NCBI GenBank assembly: GCA_023313575.1
Contig: JAJTTP010000033.1
Span: forward strand, 1-64,000
Origin: Eutypella sp. D-1
Taxonomy: Eukaryota; Ascomycota; Sordariomycetes; Xylariales; Diatrypaceae
Reading direction: 5' to 3'
DNA: 64,000 nucleotides
The notes below the pieces were generated by a model that had not been told where the DNA came from, did not search any database, and worked only from the letters and a program-made list of their open reading frames with translations. Positions 37,650 through 49,307 of this stretch are shown here, in pieces. How positions within the stretch are numbered: the stretch's first letter is position 1; each line of letters begins with the position of its first letter. Made by a program: the position numbers and the translations under genes.

Positions 37650-40600
37650 TCTATACCCTTTCGTATCTCTCTTTCTCTTCATCTGCCTACCTGCCTACCT
37701 ACCTACTAGAATAAACCCCAGAACAAACGAAAGGCTTGTCAACGTGTGTCGTACGATTGGGTAAGAGTGAATAAGAAGGCGGAGATCCTATCGGACATGC
37801 TGCCAAGGGTGTTCTGGGTAGATGCAAACTGAGAGAGTTCCCCTGATGCTCATCCTACTTCTACCTACTTGCCTATCTACCCATAGCTATACGCGGGGCA
37901 TGGCAAGGCGAAGCAATATGCACATTACTCCTACATCTCCATCGGCCATCGTCTACAGCAACCAACAGTGAACACCGTTCAGGACACCGGGATCGCCTGG
38001 GGTCTCAAGTAGGGCCTCAAGTAGGGAATTCGGAGTGCACACCGCGACAAACAGACTGGCAGATGACGCACACGCCAGGCGGGAGGTATCCCGTGCAATG
38101 CATACCAGACCTACCTATTTATGTACTTAACTATCTACCTACCTAGCTGAAGTACCTCCCCTCCTCCCCTCCCCTTTTACGCCACTATCTCACCTCCTCT
38201 ACGGGCCGCCCGGAACCTAGTCAGCGGCTGGGCTTGTTCTGTGACGGCGTATAAAGACGCCGACAGCGATTGCGCGGACGTGAATGCGGTTCGGTGGAGA
38301 AGGAAGAGGCTAATCTAGAGACGGATGCGGCAGGGGAGGAGGTGATTAAGAGTGCACGAATGACGACGAGTAATTGCAGGCGAAGCGATGATAATGATGA
38401 TGGTGGTACTGATGAATTTGGGTTGGTTCTACCGTATCTCCAGGGGCTGCTCGGCTACCTAGGGACCTAGTGTTATTCAAGATCCCCGCGGAAATTTGAT
38501 AAACGGCCCTGGAAGGACGAAAAGGAGGGGCAAGGAGGGGCAGTGAGGGGCAGATGCGCCAGCCGAGTTTAAAAGTCGAGTCTGGGTTTACGAAGTAGAT
38601 AGTCGGACTTCATACAGGTATGTAGTATAGACATTTACATGTAGTATACGTACGGAATATCCATTCTTTTCATTTATTACTCAGGTTGTCCTCTGTCCTC
38701 CATCCTCTGTCTTCGTACTCCAACTACCTAAGATATGTAGTTACTCGGAATGCGTCGGCATTACGCCACATACACGATCTACTCAGCCAGCCGGTGGGTC
38801 GGTCATCTTGGTGAGGCTAAAAGACTGAGCTGCTGAGGGTTCTGGCTCTGGCAGCCTTGTCATATCGCTTACCTAGGGACCTACATGCTGACGGACATCG
38901 TCGTGCGTGATAGGGCCGAGTAGGTGTGTGATCGCCGAGTTTTCCTTTTCTCGCTTATACCATTTAGATGTTGCAGCTCGCCAAGGAATCGCTTACTGAC
39001 AACCGTCTGGAGCTAGGTATCTATCTACATGGTAGGTGAACTACCTGCTTTTCTGGTATTCTGTTGTTTCACGGCATCTGGGCATGCGGACGATATAAGA
39101 TAAAAAAGTGCGCGAACTCGAACTTCGCCCAACAACGAATGGCTGCTGGAGTTTCAGGCCACGCAGGTTCGTGCCATGCTTGGTTGGCTGGTAATTGGAT
39201 ACAACTCCCAGAGTATACAGATCGACAACTGTACAAGGGTATCTTGTCTCGGCAGCTGCTTAGTATCGAGGAGTCCCGGAAAGCATTCCATTAGCAAATC
39301 GTGCGTCGCGCCAGCTAAAGCCCTTCTCGACCCCGGGTTTTCGTTTCGTAAAAATTGCATATACCCCTTTACAAATAACCTTCTCGTCTTGATAACGTTC
39401 TGGCTCGCTCAAGGTAAGGAGGCCACCAGCCCGGTCTGGCTGCCCGGGTATATACACACCCTATACACACACATATATATATATATGTAGGCTACCTCAC
39501 TAGGTAGGTACCTTAGGAGGTATGCATCGGTTGATGGGTTGGCGGCATATACACCAAAGGAGAGGAAGAAGACGCCTCTCCCGTCTTCTCTAACGTGCTT
39601 GAGACTAGAAAAGATCCGGTGCCCAGGTGACTACGGGCAGTGGATGCTGGCAGGGGAGCTAACATGAAAGCTAAGATGAAAGCTAACAGAAAAGCTAGCA
39701 ACATAGACCGCATACATAGAATCGACGGTAAACCTTGGACCAACCTTGGAGGGAGGTCTTCAAGTCCAATCCATAAGCGCCAAGCCGAAGGACAAACAGG
39801 CTTGACAGGACAGCGGCATCACCCTCCTTAAAATTCCTTTTCCATTACCTAATCCCGTCCTTCATCTAGAGTCTAGTCCGGGCTGGCTCGGTAAGAAGAG
39901 GAAGACAATCGAGATAAGGAATTCTTTTTTATTCACTTCCCGTCCCAGGTCTTTCTTTTTTCCCCATTCAAGCTTTCTGCGCCCTCGGCTCCTCCTCAAG
40001 ACAAGTAGACCATCTACGGATCGGTCATGTTGTCGACCTTCGAGGCTGCTTGCTAGGACGAATCGAGCTCGCTAAATACTTGAAGTTAGGTAATGTTTTC
40101 CTCCCAAGGAGCCACTTGATCCAGGGGGGGGAAGAGGGGTTCGAGAAAAAAAGCTTGATCGGAACGAGCCCTGCACAAACTCAAAATGAAAATAAATCAC
40201 GGAAAGATAAGGGCTTTGCACGAAGTCGAATGAAAAGAACGCAATCCGGGAACCATTACTCGAATGGATAGGTCAGAGGTTACTTAAGTACAAGACTATC
40301 AGGCTTTATAGTAACCACATGCCACCATTGAGGCACCTCCGATATCGTCTCGACCACATGCGTCTATCGGGTTCCGATAGCCAGATAAGCAAATAACCCA
40401 AGCAAAATATGTAGTACTGCAGGTACTTGTACCCGGACGATCCATGAAAGCCAGCCCTGGGGATGTCGGGGTAGGTACCTAGTGGGTACATAGGTACTTG
40501 AAGTAGCTACGTTTAGGAGCTGGAAGTCCGAATTGGATATTTCAGGTCCTCCGGGTTGTGACTTTGTCGTTGGAATTCTGACATGCGTTTTTGGCCAGCT

Positions 40601-42829
40601 TGATATGCAACGACGAATCAGAGGCCCCAATGACGGCAAAGAGAGCAGTCGATGTTCCAAATGATGTTGTATTGGTTACCTACATAGTAGCGATAAGAGA
40701 TCTAGGAGTCTCGTGTACTTCCCTACCCGCCTATACGTAAGGTAGACTATATAAACCTTAAGTACATAAAAATGCATTTACCACAAGAGAATTCGTCTCG
40801 ATTCAAACAGATCTATCCGTATTCCATACAAGAAGTCCTATTAGAACTGGAGTGTACCTCCGGTTAGGCAGATTCTTATCTGTGCAACGGCACAAGGCGA
40901 GTACTGTATATAACAGGGCACTCATCGGTACATCTGTATCCGGTATGCAGCCACCTTGAGTCCAAATGCCCTCATCTACAAAACTGGCTCACCTCCAGGA
41001 CCGCTCTCTGTTCGTTCTTGCATCTAGGGTCTTTTTTACGTTACCTTACCTAGTAAGTAGGTAGGTATGTATTCTGGCCCCTTAAACAGCCATTGCCGTC
41101 GTAAACTGTCGTGACAGGTACATTGCAGGAGGTAGTCCACCAATCCACCTACAGAAGTACTCAAACTAGGGCCCTCCCAAGGTTGGAACATATCATTTTT
41201 AGTTTCCACCCCGGCTTTTACCAGTACCAGCAGCCTCCAGCAGCCTCCATACTATGAAAAGGTAGATACTTGATAGCAAAAATACCTACCGACTTACACA
41301 AACAACTCCATGTGCCGCTCAATTCTTTTCCTCGTCATTCCACTTATTATGTATACTGCTCGGCACTACTGTCACTACTACCCAACAACCCCTTCTCTAC
41401 TACATCTTTTGTCCTACGGAATAGTATCCGTAAATTCTCTCTCCGTCATACACTTTGCGCTTCACTTCCTATTGGACCCATCTCCTATCCATTGTCTCCA
41501 TCGTACTCGTACCCATACTCATACTCATACTCATCATAGGTCATAGGCCATAGGTATCCATCCAGGTGTATGTGGACATAGCGGAACGCATCACCGGCCA
41601 GCCAACCAACCAACCAACCAACCAACCAAACAACAACTAGTACATACATATAGGTAGTACCAGTTCTCGGCTCGCTCTTCACCTAGAGAGGGTCTAGTCT
41701 CAGGTATCTTGAGCCTAGAGCTAGCCTTTCCCGCCTTTCCTATCCACCCTGTGGTCCTTGTCCTATGGTCCCGTGGCCTCTTATTCATTAACGCTCTCGC
41801 GTACAGCACTACAAACACATCACGAGTCTGAGTAGGTTGAAAGTCCCTGGCCAGTCCAGATGGCCCAAGGTCAGACTAGGTACCTAAGGAGGATCAAACC
41901 ATACCAACAACTCACGTCCCCCCAGGTCTAGAATCAGAAGCAAGGCTCAGTTGTCCCCTTCTCCTAACCCATCCTGTACTTCTATTCTTTCCTCCCTAGG
42001 TTTAGACCTGGAGGTCGCATTCACTCAAGGTTAGCGGGCCATCCCTGATCCCGTCGCCAAGGGCCCATCCCCCGGAATCTGACTGAGGGTCTCTCTGGGT
42101 CACTGGGATACCCTAGCCCACGCCCGGCCCGCCTTATATAAGGTCGATTTTACGTGATTTTTATCTAAAAGGTCGCGGATCACTCGAGCTTCTAGCAAAA
42201 TTTACGGCTCGTCAGCCTCCTCACATAACACTCGATCACGCCATTGCAAAGAACGATCGAATTTTGTCCTGGGCAGAAGTGCAGAAGCCACTCTCGCGCC
42301 CTGGTGTTCTTCCGCTTTCGTCCCGGTGAAGCGATACGCACGTACATTACGCCACAGATACACCTGCGGTACCTATCTATCAAAACCTTCCCCGGACGAT
42401 TGTCATTGGGTGCCGTTGCGGATCCAGACAAACCAAGCCACGTCTCCAGATATCAGATACCAACGCCCTGGTCTGCAACATCCCGCTGAAGTGCTTCTGT
42501 ACTCTTCCGTAGGAAGGGCCGGTTTTATCTGTACCTGCCCTATCGTCCGTCTCTAATAGGTTCGAGATTACCTTGCTTCCTCGTAAGAGTAGCAGTTTTT
42601 ACGGTTCACCTCAGGTCAACCTGGGCTTCGTAATAGGCGCGTCTCTACCAACGCTCGATCCATCATCTCGGGATCACCCTCGGGACCCATCGTAGCGCAG
42701 GCGGGGTATAAGGCCACACACTGTCTATCATCCCCTTTCTTGCAATTTCTATTATCAATACCACCACTGCCAATATAGGCCGTCCCCGGCAATAACAGCA
42801 GGAACATCGCCTAGCTCGGTAGTACCAAA
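37650..42829. other. 5.2-kb gene-free stretch before the NmrA gene
   Basis: No open frame has a recognised domain and no spliced gene is evident. Composition is ordinary, with many CTAC/GTAG runs, a CATACT tandem at about 41515-41535 and a CCAA tandem. The last several hundred bases should hold the promoter of the NmrA gene. Confidence 0.55.
41602..41629. repeat. CCAA tetranucleotide repeat
   Basis: About seven CCAA units. Confidence 0.85.
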
Positions 42830-44227
42830 ATGACATCGGAGCCAATCCCGATACGGTCCGACCTGGTCCTTAGACCAGCTCAGGGTGAACACAATGCTGC
42901 TGCTTCCCCCAAGCCGCCAGCGATCCAGTCCACAAGGCACAAACACACGCGGTCTTCGTATTCGGAGACATCGCCGTTAACAGCCGTCTCCAGGAACAAC
43001 TCCCTGAGTTTCCGGCCACTTAAACGATCAATGCCGTCGCCGGACAAGACAATAGCAGTTATCAATGCCGCCGGTCGCCAGGCGGCGTCGCTGATTCGAA
43101 TAGCTACCGCCGTCGGCTACAAAGTCCGTGCCCAGCTCAGAAACCTTGAAGGGGTTATAGCCACCGAGGTGTCATCAAATCTCAACGTCGAAGTCTTCGT
43201 GGGAAATCTCTATGTTCGGAAGAAGCCGGATGACAACCAGGATGTCACAGCCTACACCCATAACCCAGATATCTGCGTCGACACGACACTGATCTCGAAA
43301 CTTTTCACCGGGGCTCAGTTAGCCTTCATCAACACCACCTTCTACGGAAATGAAATCCAGGTCGGAGAGGCGGTCGCGGATATCGCGAAAAGGGTCGGGG
43401 TACAGCATTTTGTCTATTCATCCATGCCTGATCATGGCGCGTACAACTCCGAATGGCCCTCACTACCGCTTTGGGCAGCCAAGCACAAAGTAGAGGACTA
43501 CATACGCAAACTAGATATCCCTGCCACGTTCTTATATACCGGCATCTATAACAACAACTTCACATCACTGCCCTATCCATTATTCTGCATGGAGCTGAAG
43601 CCCGACGGATCCTTCGAATGGCAAGCTCCATTCCACCCCGACGCCAAATTACCATGGCTGGACGCAGAACATGACGTTGGGCCCGCAATCCTACAACTGT
43701 TTAAGGAAGGCCCGGAGAAGTGGAACGGGAAGCGGATAGCACTAGCCTATGAGTACTTGACACCGCTTGAGGTGTGCCAGGCATTTGAACGAGGTCTGGG
43801 CCGGCCCGTTCGGTACAAGCGAGGCCCCATAGAGGTCCAGGTACGGATACCCGAAGGCTACCGAGAACAGCTCCAAGCTTTAGAAAAGCTCTTCGCGCTG
43901 GAGAACCCAGATCCGACGAAGCAGCCACCGTATTTCGGAGACCGAACCCTCGAGGACAGCTGCCCGGAAGGCGCGCTCGCGTTGTGGGAGGGCCCGAGAG
44001 GAATGGAGGAGTACGCGCGCGAGATATTCCCGCTGGAAGAGGAGGCAAACGGCATGACGTGGATGCTGGCGGGCGTGCCGGCCGAAAGCGCGGGCAACCC
44101 GTCCACTCAAAATGTGCGTGCAGAGGATGCCACGCGCGGCTACGACGACGACGACGACGATGAGTCTGTTGATGAGGGACTTGTTATGCGTGGGCTCAAG
44201 AGAGCCGAGGAAGAATGGTTGGCCTAA
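42830..44227 (+). CDS. nmrA: NmrA-like nitrogen metabolite repression regulator
   Basis: Single-exon 465-aa protein. NmrA binds NAD(P) and represses nitrogen catabolic genes by binding the GATA activator AreA/NIT2. After an N-terminal extension of about 70 residues, the Rossmann start is TIAVINAAGRQAASLIRIA, the form typical of NmrA. Further signatures are GAQLAFINTTFYGNE, HFVYSSMPDHGAYNSEWPSL, ATFLYTGIYNNNFTSLPYPL and WLDAEHDVGPAIL. These are close enough to classical NmrA/NMR1 to suggest the true orthologue rather than a generic NmrA-fold enzyme. The C-terminal tail is acidic (seven Asp in eight residues). The start at 42830 has an adequate context; an internal Met just before the Rossmann fold is an alternative. 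Confidence 0.92.
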   Translation: MTSEPIPIRSDLVLRPAQGEHNAAASPKPPAIQSTRHKHTRSSYSETSPLTAVSRNNSLSFRPLKRSMPSPDKTIAVINAAGRQAASLIRIATAVGYKVRAQLRNLEGVIATEVSSNLNVEVFVGNLYVRKKPDDNQDVTAYTHNPDICVDTTLISKLFTGAQLAFINTTFYGNEIQVGEAVADIAKRVGVQHFVYSSMPDHGAYNSEWPSLPLWAAKHKVEDYIRKLDIPATFLYTGIYNNNFTSLPYPLFCMELKPDGSFEWQAPFHPDAKLPWLDAEHDVGPAILQLFKEGPEKWNGKRIALAYEYLTPLEVCQAFERGLGRPVRYKRGPIEVQVRIPEGYREQLQALEKLFALENPDPTKQPPYFGDRTLEDSCPEGALALWEGPRGMEEYAREIFPLEEEANGMTWMLAGVPAESAGNPSTQNVRAEDATRGYDDDDDDESVDEGLVMRGLKRAEEEWLA

Positions 44228-46006
44228 CGTTGTGGTACTCGCTGCTCTGCACGTTCCAGAGAGGGTGCACCGGGGAGCGAACGACACATTTTACGTTACG
44301 TCACGTCTTGGTCTCGGTATAAAGTCCACAGGAGATATCAGGACAGCTCCCAAACAACATGGCTTGTATCGGGGTCACTGCCCCTAAGTCGAGTATACAT
44401 TTATCCTCGCACCTACCAACTCTAAACTTGGCATCAACAGGGCGGAGACCACCTTGCTGCACATATGCTTTGAAAAGCAAGCTTTTCACACACAAAATCC
44501 GGCACCGGGGTGGGACGCAAGGGCCCGCTGTATCTTCCGGTTATGGCGTTTTCCCTAGCTGAACCATAGGCTAGATGACAGCTCATACCGACGGTATGAA
44601 TCTTTACGCCGGGGCGTCGGGGGGAGGGTTGGCCAAAGAGAAAAATGATATCGATGACGTTTACGTTTTCATGTCCAAGCCTCAAGGCGAGGCGAGGCTT
44701 TAATCGTGGGAGAGGGGGTTAGTTACCTAGGTAGTGATTTCAGCTCCGGTTTGGTTTGGTTCGGAAAGGCGCATAGGGTGTCCAAAAGAAAGAAAAGAAC
44801 GAAAGAAAGAATATAAAACGACGACGAACCCAAATAACTAGGAACGAATCCCCCCTTTTGCTGAGGTCCTCTCTCTTTGCGAGGTCGATTGCGTAGTCGA
44901 TCCCCTCCCCCCTCCCCTCCAACCCGTAGAGAAAAAGCGGACGGGAGGGGAGGAAATGTAATATTGATGGGTTCTAGGGGCTATACATATGCTTACGTTA
45001 TCGCGAGACTAGCTACCTACCTAAGGAAAAAGGGGGTAATACGCATAGCGCTCGAAGGGCACCGGATTGGCACAGCTAGGTGAATGAATAAATGGCCGAC
45101 AACGCGTTTCGAGGAGAAGTTACGGTGCAGGTGATTGTTGCGGGCGTGTATACAGACCAATGCCATTTTTACTAGGGGGGTAGGTGGCCTTGATTGGGAA
45201 TAGATATATGTCCCTATCTGCTTCTGATCCTATCTGTCTCTTTCTCTCCGGGATAATGCGTGTCTCAGGGAGGGAGAAACGGGTGTGAGAAGGGTGGTGT
45301 ACAGTTACAATCACACGTGACAGCGTACAGTGAGCGTAATGGCTCCGGAAAGGCGAGGCGGGATAGGGCAGCTGCCGGAGTTCAGCCCTGTGCTTTGCTG
45401 TGGGTTATCCGCTGGGAGGTTGGGGGTATCTCCAGCTTTGTCCTGCCTGCCTTGGTACCAAATATCTACTTTCCAACCTGCCTATTTTCCTACCTCAGGC
45501 GTCTTATGTAGAATAACCCGAATATTCCAGCACGAAGGACGGGGCTCTCTGGCTTTCACTTCGTTCACCTACGCGTCCGATTGATCGAGTGGGACGTCCG
45601 CGACCCGGTTGGTATTTACTTGGATGTCTTCCTCCGCGAATGGGGTTTTTCGTTGGAGGTGGTCCTTCAATTTCTTCTTGTTTTCTTTTCTCTTCTTGTG
45701 TGGAAGGGGGGCCAAAAAACCACCAGAGCGTATTGTCTTGTCACTTCTGATTGCCACGACGTAGATTGTTTTACGGGGTTTTTGGTTTGCATTGGCTCTT
45801 TTTTGCGCTGGCTTATCTCAGTATGTCTATTTCATCTGTCTTATCACTAACTACTCCAGCACTCACTCACTTCGCATGCTGAGCTGAATGCTGCTTGTGC
45901 CCACCCTCGCGCTGGCTTAGATGTCAATCTACAGAGTCCAAACAAGCAGCCGTGCCGCACCAGTAGTAGTATATAGTACCCAAGTATCCATACAACAACG
46001 CACGAC
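44228..46006. other. Convergent intergenic region
   Basis: 3' flanks of the NmrA gene and the oxygenase gene. It has one TACCTAGGTA site and short frames without domains. Confidence 0.5.
44724..44733. repeat. TACCTAGGTA palindrome
   Basis: Perfect copy about 500 bp downstream of the NmrA stop codon. Confidence 0.8.
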
Positions 46007-47660
46007 TCAACCAGCCGCCGACCCCAACACCGGCTCCTCTCCCCCCCTCTCCGATAGGTGTCGGTAAGTAGCCCGGAGCCTGGTCTGCAGGTGCTCAGCG
46101 GCGGTGAGGACGGTGGCATCGCCGGGAACGGCAGCGCGGCGGACGCGCTGGCTCGGCACGGGCGATAACGGTGTTGCGTCCGCCGGGTGGCAGAAGTACG
46201 CGATGGAGTAGCGGGGTCCGCCCTTATCCACCTCCGTCTCCGTCTCCGGCTCCGCGCCGCCGGCGAACGCGACACGGTGCACGGTACTCCGCAGCAAGCC
46301 GTTAGTCCAAAAGGAGAGCAGATCGCCGATATTGACGAGGACGGGGGGCGCGGGGTCGGATTCGGTGGCGGGCGGGGTCACGGGGACGGGGGCCCAAGTC
46401 CCGCTTGCTGGACCCGTTGGGGTGAGGATCTCGAGACCCGCTTGCCCTGGTACCCGGAAGAGCAGCGTGATGGAGCCGTAGTCGGAATGAGCGCCAGCGC
46501 GCACGTCGCCGGGTTGCGCGCCGGGTGTTGTGGATGCGGGCGGGTAGTATAGGAGGCGCAGGATCGAGGCTGAGTCTTGTGCTGGGTGTGCGTCTGTGAA
46601 GAAGGAGGGTGGGGTGACCTGGTTGTGTGTTAGGGGTGTTGGGGGTGGAGGGGAGGAGGGGTACACAGAGCAGATGAAGCATTGTTGGTGGGGGAAGTTC
46701 AGCACGTACCTCAAGGCCGATACCGAATAGCAGGAGCAACTTCCGGCATAGATTATGACATGCGGTCTGGAAGGCGGCGAGCTCGGCCTGGTAGGGCTCG
46801 ATGCTTGGCGGGATCGGGTGGGTCGCTTTGCCGTTCTCGAACGTGCCGAAGTTGAAGGCCCTTTTTTGGTCGAGTAGAGTAAGCTAGCCAGCCAGCCAAA
46901 ACAGACGAAATCACAAAGGTTCGTGCTTTTCAAGGGGCGACGGACTCTTTGAAATCTCCTACCTACGCTTTATGTCAGTGATGTACATATATATAATCAA
47001 AGCCAGCAAGAAAGATGTCGGGCGGGGGCGGGGGGGGGCATACTCGCTGGGACTCGGGATCAAGTGTTTCCGTGTGCATGCCCGACCATCCGCGGTTATT
47101 ATGGATCTTGCAGCTCTCCTTTTCCTCCGGGGCGGAACGGAATAGCTTTCGTGACTATGTAGAGGTAGGTTAGTGGGCGTCCATGAATAAAAAAAAAAAC
47201 ATCAGACCCGAAGACTACATAAGATTTTCTCAATCTAAACAGTAGCAATAACTAACTAACTAACTAACTACGTGTAACTTCCTCCTCGAGCACCACTTCA
47301 ATCACCATCTTGGTCTACAGGATTTGGGTTGCGGTCGCGGCTCTCATGGCCCTCCGGCAGTCCGACCCGCACGCACATCACATGATCAACCAACCAATCA
47401 ATCAATCATCCATTCACCTATTCGGAGAGCAGGAGGAGGGAGAAGAAAGTCCCAGGCTTTGCTAGCTTACTTACGATTTCGAAGGCCCTCTCGATCTGCT
47501 CGGCGCTCAGATCGCCACCGCCGCATCCCGTGTTCCGCACGTAGACGAAGCCGTACTCCACGGCGGCCTCGACGAGGGACCTCGCGACTTGCGCCTGGTT
47601 GTCCGTCCCGGGGGAGGAGGAGATGTCGATGATGGGGATCTTGGCTGCTTCCGGCGGCAT
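46007..47660 (-). CDS. 2-oxoglutarate/Fe(II)-dependent oxygenase (isopenicillin-N-synthase-like)
   Basis: Predicted 358-aa cytosolic dioxygenase in five exons: 47660-47475, 47154-47044, 46962-46946, 46860-46710 and 46618-46007. Joined, they read as a continuous family sequence: KIPIIDISS, VEYGFVYVRNTG, NNRGWSGMHTETLDP, VGDFKEAFNFGTFENG and ILRLLYYPP. The iron ligands are His199 and Asp201 (AHSDYGSITLLF) and His269 (STVHRV). The 2-oxoglutarate-binding RxS is Arg291 and Ser293 (RYSIAYF). The third exon is only 17 nt (VGDFKE), and the following intron has the weak donor GTCCGT and an AAG acceptor; these were chosen because only they restore the conserved segment. The first intron is long (320 nt) and contains an AACT tandem. 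The substrate is unknown; fungal relatives act in primary and secondary metabolism. Confidence 0.85.
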
Positions 47661-48379
47661 GATGATGATGACAGCTCCGCTGCTGGATTAGTAGGGGGGG
47701 GGGGGACTTAGCGGGTAGTTAGGTGCTAGGGGACACGTGCATGAAATGCTAGATGTATGTAGCGAAAAAGAAAAAGTGGGAAGCCTGCCCGGGGGGTTTA
47801 CGGGTTACGGACGGGAAGGGGACGGGGGCGGAGACCGATTGCCGGCGGGCACGGGTGGGCACGGCAGACGGTTCAGCATTTACAGCCACGATGACACTGA
47901 AGTGGAGGAGGAGCTTGTGGCTGAGCCACAAGAAACTTGGAAGTCCATCCAGCTTACGTAGCTTCCCCCCTCACAAATCAGGTGGAGGGGGAAACTACCG
48001 GGAGCTCCTTTACAAGCTTGGCGTTTCTGGTCGGTATGTATGTACCTATCTCTAGAGTATCCACTTATTTGGCATTGGCTGCACACATGCAGGTAAAGGG
48101 CAACATTTATACGATTGGCAGGATTTGGTAGTAGCGGAAAGTCGCACCAAGCAAGCGAGATAAACCAGATGAGGTTTCCCAAAACAAATAACAAGACAGG
48201 ACTAAGGATTGCTCTTTCTTGATTCCTTCTTAGATGGTATTGTATTGCATGAGGTTGTTAGGAAACAATATAGCAAAAGGGGGATAGAAAAAAGAGAGCA
48301 GGCGCAGTCTGCAAGTCTTAGTATATTATTCGGCCCCCCCTGCAGAATTTTGGAATTTCACGTCACACTTATTCTTACC

Positions 48380-49127
48380 TACCTAGGTACTTAGGTATTA
48401 GTTCTTACATTAACTTCACTACTTACTTTTCTTAGATATATATAGGTATTAACAACTTCACCTGCACTGCACTGCACCTGCATTACATCCATCCTTTCCA
48501 GGTTGGCCTTGCCTTATCCTCCCACTGCCAGCCTTCTCCCCGTCCCTCCTTCCCTTTAACATAAGATAAAATAGAAGGTTTCAAAAGTTAATGACAAGCT
48601 CAGTCGCTCATTTTCAATTCCAACTTCTTCCCCCATCACCCCGTCACCCCGTCACCCCTCCTCTTTCTCCCCTCTCTCTCCCTCCCTCCTCTTATCATCA
48701 AACTTAGTTAGAAACATCCCAGTTGGAAACCCAACCCCAGTCCTCCCCATCGCGTCACCCCGTCACCCCGTCATCCCAGATTCCTGTGGGATTGGGCCCC
48801 TGTTTCTTTCTTTCTTTCTATTCCTCCTTCCCACTATTTTTCTAGTTACATCACCGAGCCGGCACGCACGTACGCGGTGAAAAAACACTGGATCATTAAG
48901 CGAAATTTTGGTGTAACTTGGAGGGTGTGCGACCGAACGAACACGAACCCGGAATAGCAACCTAACGACAACGACAACGACAACGACAACGGACGGACGG
49001 ACGATCTGACAGACGATCTGATTTGACGAACGATTGAACGACAGCCTCGAGGCTCAACCTGCCTAACAGATCCATAACATACCGACACTTTCTGGTATTT
49101 GCGCCTTCTTAGATACCTACCTAGGTA
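48380..49127. repeat. Two TACCTAGGTA palindromes upstream of MKT1
   Basis: Perfect copies at 48380-48389 and 49118-49127; the second is 181 bp before the predicted start codon. Confidence 0.8.
48631..48777. repeat. CCCCGTCA tandem units in two clusters
   Basis: Two short arrays of the 8-bp unit CCCCGTCA (48631-48658 and 48751-48777) separated by about 90 bp of C/T-rich DNA, upstream of MKT1. Confidence 0.8.
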
Positions 49128-49307
49128 CCTAGGAGGTAGACAATAATTCGTATATATCGAGTCGACTCGTCCTTCCGCCCTCTTCTCGTCTTCCCGCCTC
49201 GTCGAATCCTCCTCCTACCTATAGCGTAGCTCTATCCCTGACCTGACTCTATACCCGATTTGAAGGAAGTGATAGAGTTCAGGCTCGAACTCAGTTTTGT
49301 CTTCAAC

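Larger units (their letters stand above)
47661..49307. other. Divergent intergenic region, C-rich repeats
   Basis: Region between the oxygenase (minus) and MKT1 (plus). The MKT1-proximal half is C/T-rich and carries tandem CCCCGTCA units, an AACGAC tandem at about 48964-48990 and two TACCTAGGTA sites, and is probably promoter and 5' leader. No further gene is seen. Confidence 0.55.
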
